Source: Aspergillus flavus
Taxonomy: Eukaryota > Ascomycota > Eurotiomycetes > Eurotiales > Aspergillaceae
Direction of reading: 5' to 3'
Assembly: GCF_009017415.1 (NCBI RefSeq)
Contig: NC_092407.1
Location: 620,001-684,000 of the forward strand
Length of the DNA stretch: 64,000 nt
Shown here: piece after piece, positions 33,850 to 45,832 of the stretch
How the letters are laid out: the number at the start of each line of letters is the position of its first letter
How positions within the stretch are numbered: the stretch's first letter is position 1
Translations under genes and position numbers: made by a program
The notes under the pieces: model-generated
Told to the model about the DNA's origin: nothing
Databases searched by the model: none
The model's input: the letters and a program-made list of their open reading frames with translations, nothing else

Positions 33850-34739
33850 TATAGTATGTGCTGTAGCTTGAGCCCTTTGCTTGATTTAGAGTTGAGGAAA
33901 TTTATTTAAAGTCCTACATGTATTTTATTGAGAGTATTATTGTTTCTAAGCTCATTTGCTCCACTTCTTCTAACTGCAAAGATTATCTTTGCAGCTTGTC
34001 GGTAACTTTCTGAAAAGTCGATTTGAGATGCCACGCCACCTTGCTGGCCATAGCCTGTATCAAAATCGTTAGCAAAGCTCCTTCTGTAAAGTAATAGAAT
34101 ACCGAATCTATAGACTTTCTGTAAATGTCGCTAGGTTGTCGGATATTGAAACCTGAGTGAAGATTTAATTGCTTGGTCATAGCTGTGTCAAATCCGAACC
34201 CTAACACGAAATGAACGCTAAAGTAAGCTTCAAGTAAGATCATTTTTAGGCCATTTTGATTCGAATTGTCTGACATTGACGTCCCTGTCAATCATGTCAG
34301 TGAAGGAGGAACCACACAAAATATGAGAGTATCTGGGAGACAAGTGGGTGGAAGACCAAGTTTGTGCTATAATGATATATATTTAGCATCCTTATCTGAG
34401 CTCTATACATGCTAAGTACATCATAGTGACGTCCCATTGAGGCTCGTCCTTTTCTTCCAATATCTTTCTTTACTATTCCTTTTTACCAGTAAGCTCCATG
34501 TAATGCATTAGATATTAAGTTGTAGAATGTTAACATGGTATTATTTCGACTTTTGTTCCTTTCTCGTTCTGCCATCGGCATCCTGACATACTGCCGAGGG
34601 ATGATTAAGCGGCCAAAGTTTGCCTCTCGGCAAAGAGGCCGAACCCCGACCAACTTCATGCTCAACACGTCTAGTTACTACTGTGTCTACAAACCGATCA
34701 GAAAAGGGATATCGCTAGCCGAATAAGTATCCGATCCAT
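33850..34739. other. Region between arrestin-like gene and Zn2Cys6 regulator
   Basis: Holds the divergent promoters of the arrestin-like gene and the Zn2Cys6 regulator and one weak small open frame (33983-34276). Near the regulator, at 34630-34650, CTCGGCAAAGAGGCCG includes CGG and CCG half-sites eight bases apart, the sort of inverted triplets bound by Zn2Cys6 proteins; autoregulation is possible but unproven. Confidence 0.45.
33983..34276 (-). CDS. Small hypothetical protein
   Basis: An uninterrupted 97-codon frame from ATG 34276. The product is mixed helical with amphipathic stretches (AYFSVHFVLGFGF and EGALLTILIQAMA), no signal peptide and no motif I recognise. It has no cysteines. It sits alone between the arrestin-like gene and the zinc-cluster regulator. 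It could be a lineage-specific gene or a chance frame. Confidence 0.3.
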   Translation of the reverse strand: MSDNSNQNGLKMILLEAYFSVHFVLGFGFDTAMTKQLNLHSGFNIRQPSDIYRKSIDSVFYYFTEGALLTILIQAMASKVAWHLKSTFQKVTDKLQR

Positions 34740-36945
34740 ATGCCTGTTGTAAGAAATAATCCTTCCGGGCGCAACAAGAAGAAATCTGTCGCGTACGTCA
34801 GGTGGTCCACCAAACCCTGAACATCGCTCTAACCTGTGCAGCTGCCACCGATGTCACTCTCACAAGGTCAAGTGCTCCGGCGAACAGCCTTGCGCTAGAT
34901 GTAGTCAGGCCGGATGTGGAGACGAGTGTCAATATACCGTACGTGATCGTAAGCTCAAGGTTAATGAAAGGTACACTCCCCGTTAGTTCTCGGTTGGCTT
35001 AGGGTTCAATCTCATACTCCTCTTACAGTTATATCGACCAACTTCTCTCAGAAAACTCTCGGCTGAAAGAGCAGATTCGTACTTCATCCACACCCAACCC
35101 TTCTCCGGCTAGTACTGCAGACATCGCGGTACCACCTCAAGAATCCTATCATTCACTCCAAAATCCTCTATTCGGAGAGCGGGCTTGGTTCTACCCATAT
35201 GACTCGACCGCTCCTCCAATCTATATGGGGGATGCTGCCTGTACCGCATTTGCAACGCGGTTACGGCAGTTTCTCACAGAGGATCCGAACACAGCCCATG
35301 TTGCACGGACTCAATATACACCAGAGTCATCCTTGCTGGAAGGTGAAGCTCACTGGCCTAGTCTTGCCCAAGCCCGCTTACTAGTCAAAATTGCTTTCAA
35401 TCAACTTAGTCGTGTCTATCATTTGTTTTTGCGCAAGTCCACTCTCGAGCAGCTGGAAAGTCTATATCGCCTCCCGAATTTGCGAGATGACCCGGCCTTA
35501 ACATGCAAGTTCTTCTCTCTTTTTGCCTTGGGCGAGGTCTACTCTTCTCGGTCGATTTCGTCGCCGACTAGCCGGGTGCCAGGGACAAGGTACTACGTAC
35601 GTGCCATGGGAATCATCCCAATTCTACCAGAAAGACCAGGGATGATTCACATTGAGAGCTTGTTATTATTGGTGAGTGTACTCGTCGATACATGAACGTG
35701 TACGCTAACTGCAAACTAGTCATTATACTCATACTTCCTGAATAGACGACATTCCGCTTACACGCTAATTGGAAGCGCCATGCGTCTGGGATTAATCTTA
35801 GGACTAAACCATAATATTCCTGCTCGTCAATGCACCGATCCAACCGAGCGCGAACATCGTGTGCGCCTCTGGTGGGCTATCTATATCTTTGACCGCATGT
35901 ATACATCAAAAATCGGTCTCCCTCTCCAGATTCGCGACGACGATATTTATGTTGACCTCCCAACGGCGGTTAATAGTCCCGATGCGGAAGAGCAATTCTC
36001 AGACACCGCATATCTGGTATCCAGCATCCGTTTAGCCCGCATCATCGGACAGATCGTAGAGAAGATCTATACCCGCAAGCCACACCAGGAGTCATTTCTC
36101 CAACGAGAGCAACAATTGCTGCTCGCATTGCAGGACTGGGTTCAGTCCCTACCAGCACATATCAAATTACCAGCTGTGGAGACTCCCCAGAAGCACGTCG
36201 TGTCTCTCCACCTGCAATTCAACCAGGTAAAATCCTTCACACAAGCACATCTTGAGACGTCACTGACAAGATCAAGTGTGTCATACTAGCTACCCGTCCA
36301 ATTCTCCTCCACGCCTTATTCCAACAACGCGCGCACCGCGAAAACCACGAAGACACCCCACAGCCAGTCATCACATTAAGCGAGGCATGCATCCACGCAG
36401 CTCGGCATTCCCACACCCTTATAACCGAGGAGTGGGTAAACGGCTCACTACCAATGTACGGGTACTTCTATGCACAGTACCTCTTCTCCTCCGCTATCAT
36501 CCTGGTAATGTCAGGCCTTCTCCCCTCGATCGGCACAACTGCCGATCTAGAATTCCTGGAGACAGCCATAGAGATCCTGCGCCGAATGAAATACCACGGT
36601 AATCTTGCTGCGGCAGAGTTTTACGAAAACCTGAAGCGAGTAAAGCAGTGCTTACCAGCCGGCTCTGGGAGTATCAGTATCCCCCATGATGGTCGGGGTT
36701 ATACCCCTGAGAAATCCCGTCTTTCGGTCGGGGGTGCTGCAAATGTGGACCAGATATTGGATCCTAATAGTATTGCCACGGTTCCTGTTGCGGGTCTCAC
36801 GACTGAAATGGCGTTTCTGGAACCTACAATGCAGGATTTCCTGGGTAGGACGAATAACGAGATGGATCTGATAAACCCGGGTGTATTCTCGATTGATGAG
36901 TCTACTGGCATAGATGCCTGGCCTACTACGTTCTGGACATCATGA
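34740..36945 (+). CDS. Zn2Cys6 fungal transcription factor
   Basis: Fungal binuclear-zinc regulator. Five exons fit: 34740-34792, 34842-34970, 35029-35671, 35720-36226 and 36277-36945, giving 666 residues. The DNA-binding cluster begins right after the first intron: ACHRCHSHKVKC then QPCARCSQAGCGDEC, with the six zinc cysteines in CX2CX6C-CX2C-C order. A short basic linker and a probable dimerising coil (YIDQLLSENSRLKEQI) follow. The middle homology region (fungal_trans domain) runs from about residue 160 to 420 and includes SAMRLGLILGLNHNIP and REHRVRLWWAIYIFDRMYTSKIG, both typical. It ends with an acidic C-terminus (NNEMDLINPGVFSIDEST). The nearest gene downstream is a decayed MFS transporter, so this may be the survivor of a pathway-specific pair. 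Target genes unknown. Confidence 0.9.
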
Positions 36946-37460
36946 GTCTTCAACACTCATGCTTTTGGCTCAACTCAAGTATTGATCTGGTTACCTGGTA
37001 TACAGAAAGTGGATCAAGTATCGAACTAACCTCGGTCTTCGCCCTGACTGACAATGACTATTCCAATTAACGTCCCGAGACAGCGAAAGTGCTAAACGAC
37101 GGACAGCTAAATAAGGCCCTGGATAAAGTCCAGTATCGTCCCTCTGGAAGGAAGCGGAAAGCACCTGGAAACAGCAGCGGTGGTGATGAGCCGTGGGCAA
37201 GTAAGTCCGCTTCTACAGGTAGAATAGTTCGAGGAGGCAAACTATGCTACGGGGTCAATTAAACCCTTACCATATCGTCAGAGATTCTCCCGATATAATG
37301 CGTCGTCTCTAGTAATCAGGAACAACTACGTTTATCTCAAGCGTAAAGTAGTGATTGTGTGTATAGACTTATGGACTCATATTCTCTATCCCAATTCAAC
37401 AAGACATACATCTCCGACCACTGATGAAACGCCGAGTTCCTAGTAAACCTCCGTAACCTC
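36946..37460. other. Intergenic after the Zn2Cys6 regulator
   Basis: Contains the 3' UTR of the regulator and, in its right part (about 37390-37460), frame-shifted coding remnants of the MFS relic. Nothing else is supported. Confidence 0.5.
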
Positions 37461-38360
37461 TTACCCCAAAAATACAACGGAACACCAAGTAACATATGGC
37501 CCCAAAGTCAAGGCAAACTCCACCATAGCAGGGGCAACAAGACCCCTCCTCGCACCCAAAGACGCAACCCAATAACTCATACTAAATCCAATCGTATTCT
37601 TAACAACCGTAGCAACGACCATAATCTCCCCCGCCATGGGCTTATAGCAATCCACCGCATAAGCAACAGCAATAGTCGGCACAGTAGTAACACTGAGACC
37701 GGTGAGCCCGTACCCGAAAACAAGGATAATAGGCCACGACCACTGACGCTGATACCCTACCCCCCCGATAACGTTACCAATAGCAGTGGTGATGAAAAAA
37801 GGTATCAAGGCGGGAAGACGCATCTCTGCTTCTCGAATACCTCGATTCCGTCGCGTGGCTTTGTCGGCTACCCAGTCTGAGAAGGGTCCTGCGGTTACAA
37901 GGCCTATCGTTCCACCGACGAAGAAGGCGAAGTTGCTATATCCGACGGCTCCCGAGAAGTTGTAGGGTGGTGCGGCTAGCAAGGCGGATTCAGTCAGGTT
38001 GAAGAAGAGGAGGAGGTTCGCTGGGCCTGCGACGTTTAGGCCGGCCCAGAAGATGATGGGGTAGAAGCATGCGCGGATGGGGGAGAGGATGTCGCGGATT
38101 AGGAAGCTTTTCCAGCGAGGGTCGGGCTTTTGGAAGAGCTTGAATTGGTTCTTGGATGGTCGTCCTTTGCCGTTCTGTGAATTGGTATCGGGTACTTGGA
38201 CTTCTGTGTCATTTGGGGCTTGGATTGATGCGTTTACGTTGTGTTTTTCGTTGTTTGTTGTTGGTGTTGGCACATCTATGGTTACTGCTTTGGCTCCGAG
38301 GGTCGTTGCTGGGCGTTGGTATTTTGTCTCGGGGAAGAACAATACTGAGTTTACCATATC
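37390..38360 (-). pseudogene. Decayed MFS transporter, C-terminal half only
   Basis: A 298-codon frame (38357-37461) encodes only the second half of an MFS drug/small-molecule transporter of the DHA1/SVOP-like kind. It opens at the end of what should be membrane segment 6 (VLFFPETKYQRP). It continues through the central loop (RWKSFLIRDILSPIRACFYP) and segments 7-11, including PPYNFSGAVGYSNFA, AGPFSDWVADKATRRNRGI, VAYAVDCYKPMAGEI and KNTIGFSMSYWVASLGARRG. The first six membrane segments, with the usual DRxGRR loop, are absent upstream. Near the C-terminus the frame breaks: after GPYVT the expected ending (LYFWGKRLRRF) is found in another frame, so a one-base change shifted it. With both an N-terminal loss and a frameshift this is best read as a pseudogene. 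Its former partner may be the regulator at 34740. Confidence 0.75.
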
Positions 38361-40240
38361 TTCGAAAGGGATTCAGAGGAAGGGGGAAGAGATAGCAATG
38401 AAAGTGGACAATATGACATCGTCATATACAAGAACAGAGATCAAGGTGGAGCAGTCGCAGAAATTGATCATTTAACATCTGATATTCAAAAGTTCAAAAC
38501 TAAATAAGCTGACCGAGCGAAAATCCAGATACAGCAATCCCTTTTCTCCTGACTCTTTGACCGTAGGAAAGAATTTACTATTGGACCTGATACGGATTGT
38601 ATGTGAAGGTTGGGAAGCATCCCGGCAATTAGTAGGGGTATGCTCGGTGCTGATATAGGCATGTACATAGATCGTGGCGTGGCGACTATCGGTCTGTCAT
38701 CAAAGAGCTCCCTGATCATATATGTGTTTCATTAATTTACCCCAAAGTGCCTGCTGTCGGTCTATCTGCATGGACGGGACTTAGGGTATACGGGATATGG
38801 ACACGCACCATCTCCCAAGAACGAGAGTCTGTTGTCATAACACTGTTGGACAGTATTTTCTTTTAGGTCATTCGATGCTCCATGTTTGCTCTATCATAAC
38901 CATTGCAGGGATTGGGCTCCATTGGAGAATCTTGCAGCATAGCCGATCCAGTGAAATTGCGGCGCGAGAAGACATGGGTGCCAAAATACGAAAGCAATCA
39001 GCCAAGATTTTCACTATTGATGCGTTTTGAATTGCAAAGGGTGTAATACTTAATATCGCCATGTGTGTATGTCAATTAGCACAGGATCCAATCTAGCAGA
39101 TGCTGATCAATTGGCGGTAGATACTCAGAAACTGTTCTCGTCTCCTTGAATGTCGGTTCAGGGAAGGCAATTGACTGAGTCCGAGTCCTGCGCGTACATC
39201 CCTAGGTGCTGAACCTGGTATAGAGTTACCGCTTTGGGAAGATTACAGGTCGCCACGTCCAGGATAATAAAGTCTGCAATAGGGTTCCTCGGCTCAATAT
39301 TCTCACCGTTGTTTCAAAACCAGCACCTGGATGCAATGGCATTACATATCAATCGACATTCCTATTCTCCATCGATCAAAGCCCAAGTCCGAAAACGAAC
39401 TATAGACGATTCAAACTGCGCCCACTGTCTTTCATTTGGACATTGACTTAAAGATAGGGGCTTAATTCAAGATATTCAGGAGTGTGACTAGAACTTGGAG
39501 AATATTTTGACATAACCAAATATTGTACAGAGGATTAGACGATATTTCGTACCATGCAGCAAGGATGGCAAACTCCATTGTACACGTTCCATGACCATTA
39601 GTAGCAGGTAACTGTAGCTACAAATGGTCATTCTTGAGTTCTTGCTTACTTTCCAAGCCTTAAAAGGTATGTATTGAGCTGACAAGAACGTTTACACGAG
39701 CATCGATGTATCTCAGACGTATCAATTGTACTTGCAAAACCTGTACGGCGCAGAGACTGAGACGGCAGCACGTCTACTTACTGGCGTTGGGAATTGAGAC
39801 CTGATATCTGCATAGCCGACGGATAGAATGCACGACACAAGGGGAAAGAACAACTAATCATTTTCAGTAATTACAAATAAACAGGACCGTTCCGGTCATT
39901 TCTATTGTTGGTATCTGTAGCCCAAAAAGCATAATGAACAATTTTTGGATTTAGTAGTGAACATCGAAGAAACACAAAAAGTCGCTCATGCAGGCAATCC
40001 CAAAGCCTTTACTCAACCAATGCCAGAACTCCAAATATGCAATCATTTGCGGGAGACAACGCCAGTCAGGTCCGACATTAAAACACTCATACATACAAGC
40101 CGTCAGAGAATAGAAAAGAGGGTAAAGGAAGAATGAAAGAGGAGTTGAAGAAATTGAAAAAAGAAAGGTAGGAGAGAAGCAAGAAAGAAAAAGAAAAGTA
40201 AGAAAGAGAGAAAATCGAATGGAAAAGAGAAGGGAAAAGA
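38361..40240. other. Gene-free stretch beside the MFS relic
   Basis: About 1.9 kb with only short, conflicting open frames. The missing N-terminal half of the MFS gene is not detectable here in any frame. The rightmost 110 bases are purine-rich on the plus strand (listed separately) and would form the 3' UTR of the scaffold gene. Confidence 0.5.
40128..40240. repeat. Purine-rich tract (GA-rich low complexity)
   Basis: About 113 bases made almost wholly of A and G on the plus strand, in imperfect GAAA/GAGA units. On the minus strand it is a polypyrimidine tract immediately past the stop of the scaffold gene, so it likely lies in that mRNA's 3' UTR. Such tracts can form triplex DNA or bind RNA-binding proteins; no function is shown. 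Confidence 0.7.
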
Positions 40241-43200
40241 TCATCCGGTAATAGCTTTTCTTTTCAGTACTCCAAGTTTCTCAAGCTTATTCCAAGCGTG
40301 ATCCATGTCAGAGCCTGGTTCGAGCGTGGGACGCAACTGCAGTCCATCCAAGAATTTGAGGGAGCCGCCTGTTCCCGCGTACAGCATCAGTTCGAATACT
40401 CTGCGTCGGAGCCGTGTCGGCTCATCCAAGTGTGATAAATATTTTTGGTCGGCCTGGGGGTCCGCTGGCGGCAGAGTATATGGGTCGTTGATTTCGATAT
40501 CTTTCTCGGCGATAGGTTCTTCGTCCTGGTCATGGATAATCGAACGCTCTGAATTCTCAGCGTGCCCAAACTCAGCAAGCACAGATTGGATATCTAACCC
40601 AGCTTGGTCACGTTGGCTCGGCTCATCTTCTACTTTCAAATTTTTTGTATCTCCAACTCTCCCGCTTCCAGTGACGGCGGGAGGATAGAATCTGACTGTG
40701 AGTGGGTTGCCTCTTACATCTACCTTTTGAAGGGTAGAAACCTTATTCTTGTTTGTTCTTCCTATCCGACTCAAGACTTGACACAGCCTCCTCAAGCGAA
40801 CAATGCAGTTGCTGGCAATGGTCAGGCGAGAAAGGCAATTCAAGCCTGCCAGTTCATTGATACCGGCCAGGGAGTTAAAATTCAAGTTGAGAACCCTGAT
40901 GTTCGGAAAACTGAGTGCAAAATCCGCGGGCAGGCTTTGGATGCTGCAAGATGCAACATCGAGCAGTTGCAAGCCCGAAAGCGGGTTGGACGGAGACAGG
41001 CACTGCAGAGACAGTTTATTACAAGAGAGGAATACTTTCCGGACGTCCTTTACCAAGCCCAGGTCCACATCAAAGAAACCGCCATTGTGGTCGCCTGTAT
41101 TCATCTGCTCACGAGCAGAAAAGACGTCCAAACCTGCACAGTGTTCAAGTCCCGACACTGTGAAAAGGTAGTTGTGGTCAAGGTAAAGAAGGGTAAGCGA
41201 CGGGAAGGCTGTAACATCCAGGCTATGCAGTTGATTACTGGAGAGTCGTAGGGATGATAAGTATGGCATAGGGGCCGATGGAGCGACTCTAGCCAGCTGA
41301 TTGAAACTGAGGTCGAGGTTTGACAATGCTGAAAGTGACTCGATATTTTGTATTGACATCAGTTGGTTATGGCTGAGATCTAACTCTTCCAAGCGAACCC
41401 TATAATAGCAAATGAGTCTGGTGCCCTGTAGCAGTCTGGGCCGGAATGAGAGTACTTACAGCTCTGAGTCCTCAAAATCGACAGTCGTCAAGCTATTGTT
41501 CCGCAACTTCAGACTGAGAAGTCCGTCCAGTTCAAAAATGCCCTCGATGTTTCGGATATTGTTGTCTTCCGCTTTTAGTTCCCTCAGGTGAATCAAACTA
41601 CTGAATCCATCAAGGCTCTCAAGCTCGTTGCCAGAGACATCCAAATATTGCAGGTTCACTAAGTGGCCCCAGGCTGTTAAATTAGAGAGGCAGTTATGCG
41701 ATATTCTCAGAGTCCTCAAGGTGGGAGGCACCCCACTCAACTGTCCAATACTGTTGCTAGACACATCCAAATCTTCAAGACGAGGACAAAAGTCACAAAG
41801 TTTGTGAAGAGTGATCAAACCTTTCTGGCGGAGGACTAAACGTCGGACATGCTCCCAATAGGGTTCAAAAGGTTCGGCTTCTGTAATATGTTTCACTAAC
41901 TCTTCAGTCGCTAGAGCAAATGTCCCATGCACCTGGCGCAAAGATCGGGGATGGGTGCGCTGAGCCACATAGCTAAGCTCTAGCTGTAGAGAAGGGTCAA
42001 TTTGGTGGACAGTAAAGTCAGGCAAAGGGCTCAAGTGGAAGCTATAGTTCGTGTCATGGTCCATATCACGCAGGCACATAAGCGAGTTCTCGGGATGACT
42101 CTTAAGCGGCGTAGATACAGCATCATTGCCCCGTCGGACTAAACTCAGGCTATCACCTTGCTCTTCATTTGTCTCGTCTATTCTAGAAATAGCGTGGCGA
42201 GACGAGGCATGTTCAGATGTATATGTGTGATTAGCCGCCGTTTGAGTCTCTTGTCCGGAACCCGCAAGTTGGGCTCTCCGGAGCTTTGACGGACTTTCAT
42301 CGTCGCTATATGCGATTTGTGAAACAAGTGGCGACGAGAAACTTATCGTGACCACTCGAGCTTGTTGCTTCCCGTCCTTTTGGCGTCGTGGTGGCTTCGA
42401 TAAGCGACCCTCATGAAGCTGAATCTCGTGTTCAACCTCGCTGGAGGACGCTCTATTCCCTTCGGCTTCAGAACCCCATGAGGTCACTCTAGTCGCTGAA
42501 TGGGGAGTACTAGAGGTAGAGCGGGTCGCCTTAGAATGCAAAGAACTGGCAGCAACGGATGGCTCGCCATCCTTGGTTCCTGGCCGAGCCACTGAACTGA
42601 GAGAGCCGGTCTTCCGACTCAGCGGACTTTGGCCATTGGCATCTTCTGACAGAACAGAGTCCCCGGTCCGTTCGGGGGAAGGAGAGTTTTGCATCCTCAT
42701 CATTTCTTGCAATTCGTCAACACTAAGGTCGGGTATATCTTTGAATGGATCATCCTCACTATCTTCCCCTTTGGGCTTTTCTAAAGAAACTTCGGGCCTT
42801 TCCCTTATCCATTGATGCTTGTGGCGGTCATAAGTAAGGCCGTTCACCTGTTCTGGGATCAAATGAGAAACTATGTCGGACGATAGGACACCTTTAGCGT
42901 GCGAACTTTGTGAAGACCCGGTAGGCACCGAGCGTGCACTAAGGCTTTTAGCTGATATTTGCGTGTTAAAAGTCAAGAGATCAGGCAGGTCGTCATCTTC
43001 ACCAGAAGTCGGCGCGGATGACTTGCGTTCGCGCTGCTCAAATATGTCATCATCTGGTTGCATATTATCAGACGTCTGGTTGATGGCAGCTCCATCATCT
43101 TGTCCGACAAATTCCTTGTCGTTTTCCACTTGAAAAGGCGAATCCTGTTGATTATCGAAGCTCAGCGAAGCGACCGAGGCATTATCCCCAAGCTCCAAAT

Positions 43201-45832
43201 CATCGTGCTCTTGAAATTTCTTGAGATGACTTAGTATTCGAGGGTTTGTCTCCTGTTGCTCTCGCAATTTCCGCATATCCACTCCCTCTCGACTTGGGGG
43301 ACGCGAGAACTCTTCTCGAGTAGATTCATCCTCGTAACTTTCACTTTCGTTTTTGTCTTCGGCCTCGGACTCTTCTACACTCGACAACCCACCTACGTTC
43401 CTGCCCTTTGACCTGATAATGTCCATGATCTTTGTCGCTTCGTTGAGGAAATCCTGAGTTGTGATTGACCCCTTGCGAGTTTCTTCAAGGACACCAGTAA
43501 CCTTGACCATTGGCACATTCGTCTCCGGTGGGGAATTCTCATCGTTGTACACAACATCAGGTTCATTTTTACTTGGTGAAGATCTTTTTCTTATGGAGCC
43601 TCTTGTTTGGCTTGGTGTTGGCGTCCTTGGGCGATCGGATGATTGGGGCCGAAGCAGGCTGTCGCTGTCATATCGTAGACCGTGTTGCATAAGGCTTCTC
43701 TGTAATAACGATAAGTTATCGATTGGTTGACTAGAGGACACTACTTCTTCCTGATCCTCCCCTGCTATGATATGAGATCGCAGAAATGTTCTACGTCTCT
43801 TTGGGTTTGGGTCTTTTGCAGGGCTGCCGGGATTCCACTCAGCCTCTCCTTGGTCAGGATTTGTCAGCGCAATCGAATCTTGGTTCTTTGACGCATTAAA
43901 TCCACGGTCTATGTTCGATGATTTGCCCGTCGAGTTATGACTGTTAACTTCGGAGCGACGGCTTGACTCTCTATGCGAGGGACGTCGTAAATACCGTCGC
44001 CGCCGCGACAAAGGACGGAGCTCTCCATCAGGGGCGTCGCTACTTAGTAACTTCGGCGCATAAGGACTCGTGTCTGCGAAGTCGAAGTTATCTAATTGGC
44101 CATCACCGAACCGACTAAGGCGAGAATTTGCCGTATTTCGTGATCGCGGCCGTTCGACCCTTCTTATAGAATTTTCTCCCAGCATATCGTGCTTTGCGCT
44201 CAAAAAGCTTCGGCTCTCGCCCTTCCGCCGAGCTTCTTCTGAGGGCGAGGCAGGCTCGTCTTCTTCTGATAAATCATCAAAGGTTTCTTCGAACTGGCTC
44301 ATCCGTCGTAAAAGCCTGTTATTTGTGAAAGTGTCATGATTGCCAAAGAGCTTCAGGGGGCTCCCTGAAGAGGGCATAACTTCACTCCTATCCTCCCCAA
44401 GTATCGGGGCTTTTACATGAGCTGAAGACGGTCTAGGGAGCGTAGGTGGGTCAAGTATGGGATTTGTTCGATTATAGAAGGGTGGCGAGCTTCGAATCCT
44501 AGAGTTGGGAGCAAAGAAAGGAGATAATCGTTGGGAAGTGAAGGTTGGTGGAGAGAGTTGATGCTTGTGAAAGGAGCTCTCATTTGCATACTGTTCTCGG
44601 CGCAAGTTCCCGAAAGGCCCACGCCCTCGATAATCCAAAGTTCCCATAGAGAGATCCTGAGGTAATGAATGGCTCGTGACATCGAAGATGTCTTCTTCCG
44701 GGGGTGGATCGATAGTAAATTCGGTGTGCTGGTTGAACAAAATACTGTCACTCGCCCTTGAATCAGGCCGCTCATAAGGGGGTAGAGAGAGCTTCTGAAG
44801 CTTGCTAGTGACTTGCTTCAACGCTGACCGTATGACCTCTGACGTGCCGTTACCTTCCACTGTATTGGTTCGTGAAAAGGTGATAGGTGTGATACCCTCG
44901 TTGCGAAGGTCCTCTAGCCCAGTTGCTGACCTCATCTGGGTATCGTCCTGGGTAACAAATGAGCTGTCGTTGAAATTGGAAGGAGGTTCCTCGGGATCTT
45001 TCGGCATTTCTAATGTTGCATTGGGCGATCCTTCCGGGCTGTCGCTCACATTCGCATTCGATTGTAACTGAGTACTAGGCCCTAGCGGCCTATCCACATC
45101 ATTCGGTGTATTCGCAGCATGGCTCTCGCCGATGTTCTGTGCCTGCGATGACCCCTGTGGACTTGTACCGGGGTCCTTATCCGAAGGATCACCGAAATCC
45201 CACAAGTCGTCTCGTTGTTTCATCCTCGGAATCGCCTCATGCTGTGTCTTCTCGGATCCTGGTGTGGGAGGTTTGAAAACGCCCTCTAAGCCCATAGGAG
45301 CGAACAGATCGCGCTGCTCTCCCGAGGGTAACTCGCCCCGGACCAACTTTCTCCTCCATTCGGGCGTACCCTCTTTGGTTTTGCCCTTCTTTGGCCTCAC
45401 CTGCACTGTACCTTGTTGGCTGGATTGTGTGGACGCATTAGATACAGATCGCAGGGGTGACCTGGCATCCATGGCAGGTTTTGGCTTACGCGCCGAGGGC
45501 AGATCTGGTTTCGGGGTTTTCTTCGTCTTGTCCGGCGCGGGGGATCGTAGCTTGGAATGGGTCCTGGGGGTTCGCGGCGTTTTGGGAGTCGGCGGTTCTC
45601 TTCTCACAAAATGGCAGGGGCGGGATACCTTTTTCTTCTCAGCGGTGGATGGTTCAATAGATCGGCGCGTGGGTACAGGAATGCGACTAGGAGAACTCGG
45701 AAGTCCTTGTAAGCTCTGTAAACTGGTGCGACGGGAATGATTTGCGGATCGCGTTGGCACCGGGCTGCTAGGAGTTCCTGGGACAGGCACCCAGTCGTCG
45801 TCGAGGTTGTCGAGCCATGGTTGGTTGCTCAT
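40241..45832 (-). CDS. cdc11: Septation initiation network scaffold, Cdc11/Nud1-like LRR protein
   Basis: Spindle-pole-body scaffold that assembles the septation initiation/mitotic exit network. Exon 1 is 45832-41460 and exon 2 is 41399-40241, giving 1843 residues. The first 1350 or so residues are disordered, with many S/T-P sites and basic blocks (PPTPKTPRTPRTHSKLRSPA), consistent with phosphorylation by mitotic kinases. The segment LSPLPDFTVHQIDPSLQLEL precedes the LRR region and resembles the Cdc11/Nud1 junction. From about residue 1390 leucine-rich repeats run: LITLHKLCDFCPRLEDLDVS, LRTLRISHNCLSNL, LQYLDVSGNELESL, LEELDLSHNQLMSI, LSNLDLSFNQLARV, LTLLYLDHNYLF, and further repeats to IRVLNLNFNSLAGI. 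The C-terminus (RRRVFELMLYAGTGGSLKFL, DGLQL) matches Nud1-type LRR caps. Large size and N-disordered/C-LRR order make the assignment strong. Confidence 0.87.

Noticed and set aside
38486..38719. Minus-strand frame considered as the missing N-terminal half of the MFS gene
   Set aside because: It shows no membrane segments or MFS loop motif, and no splice path leads into the transporter frame.
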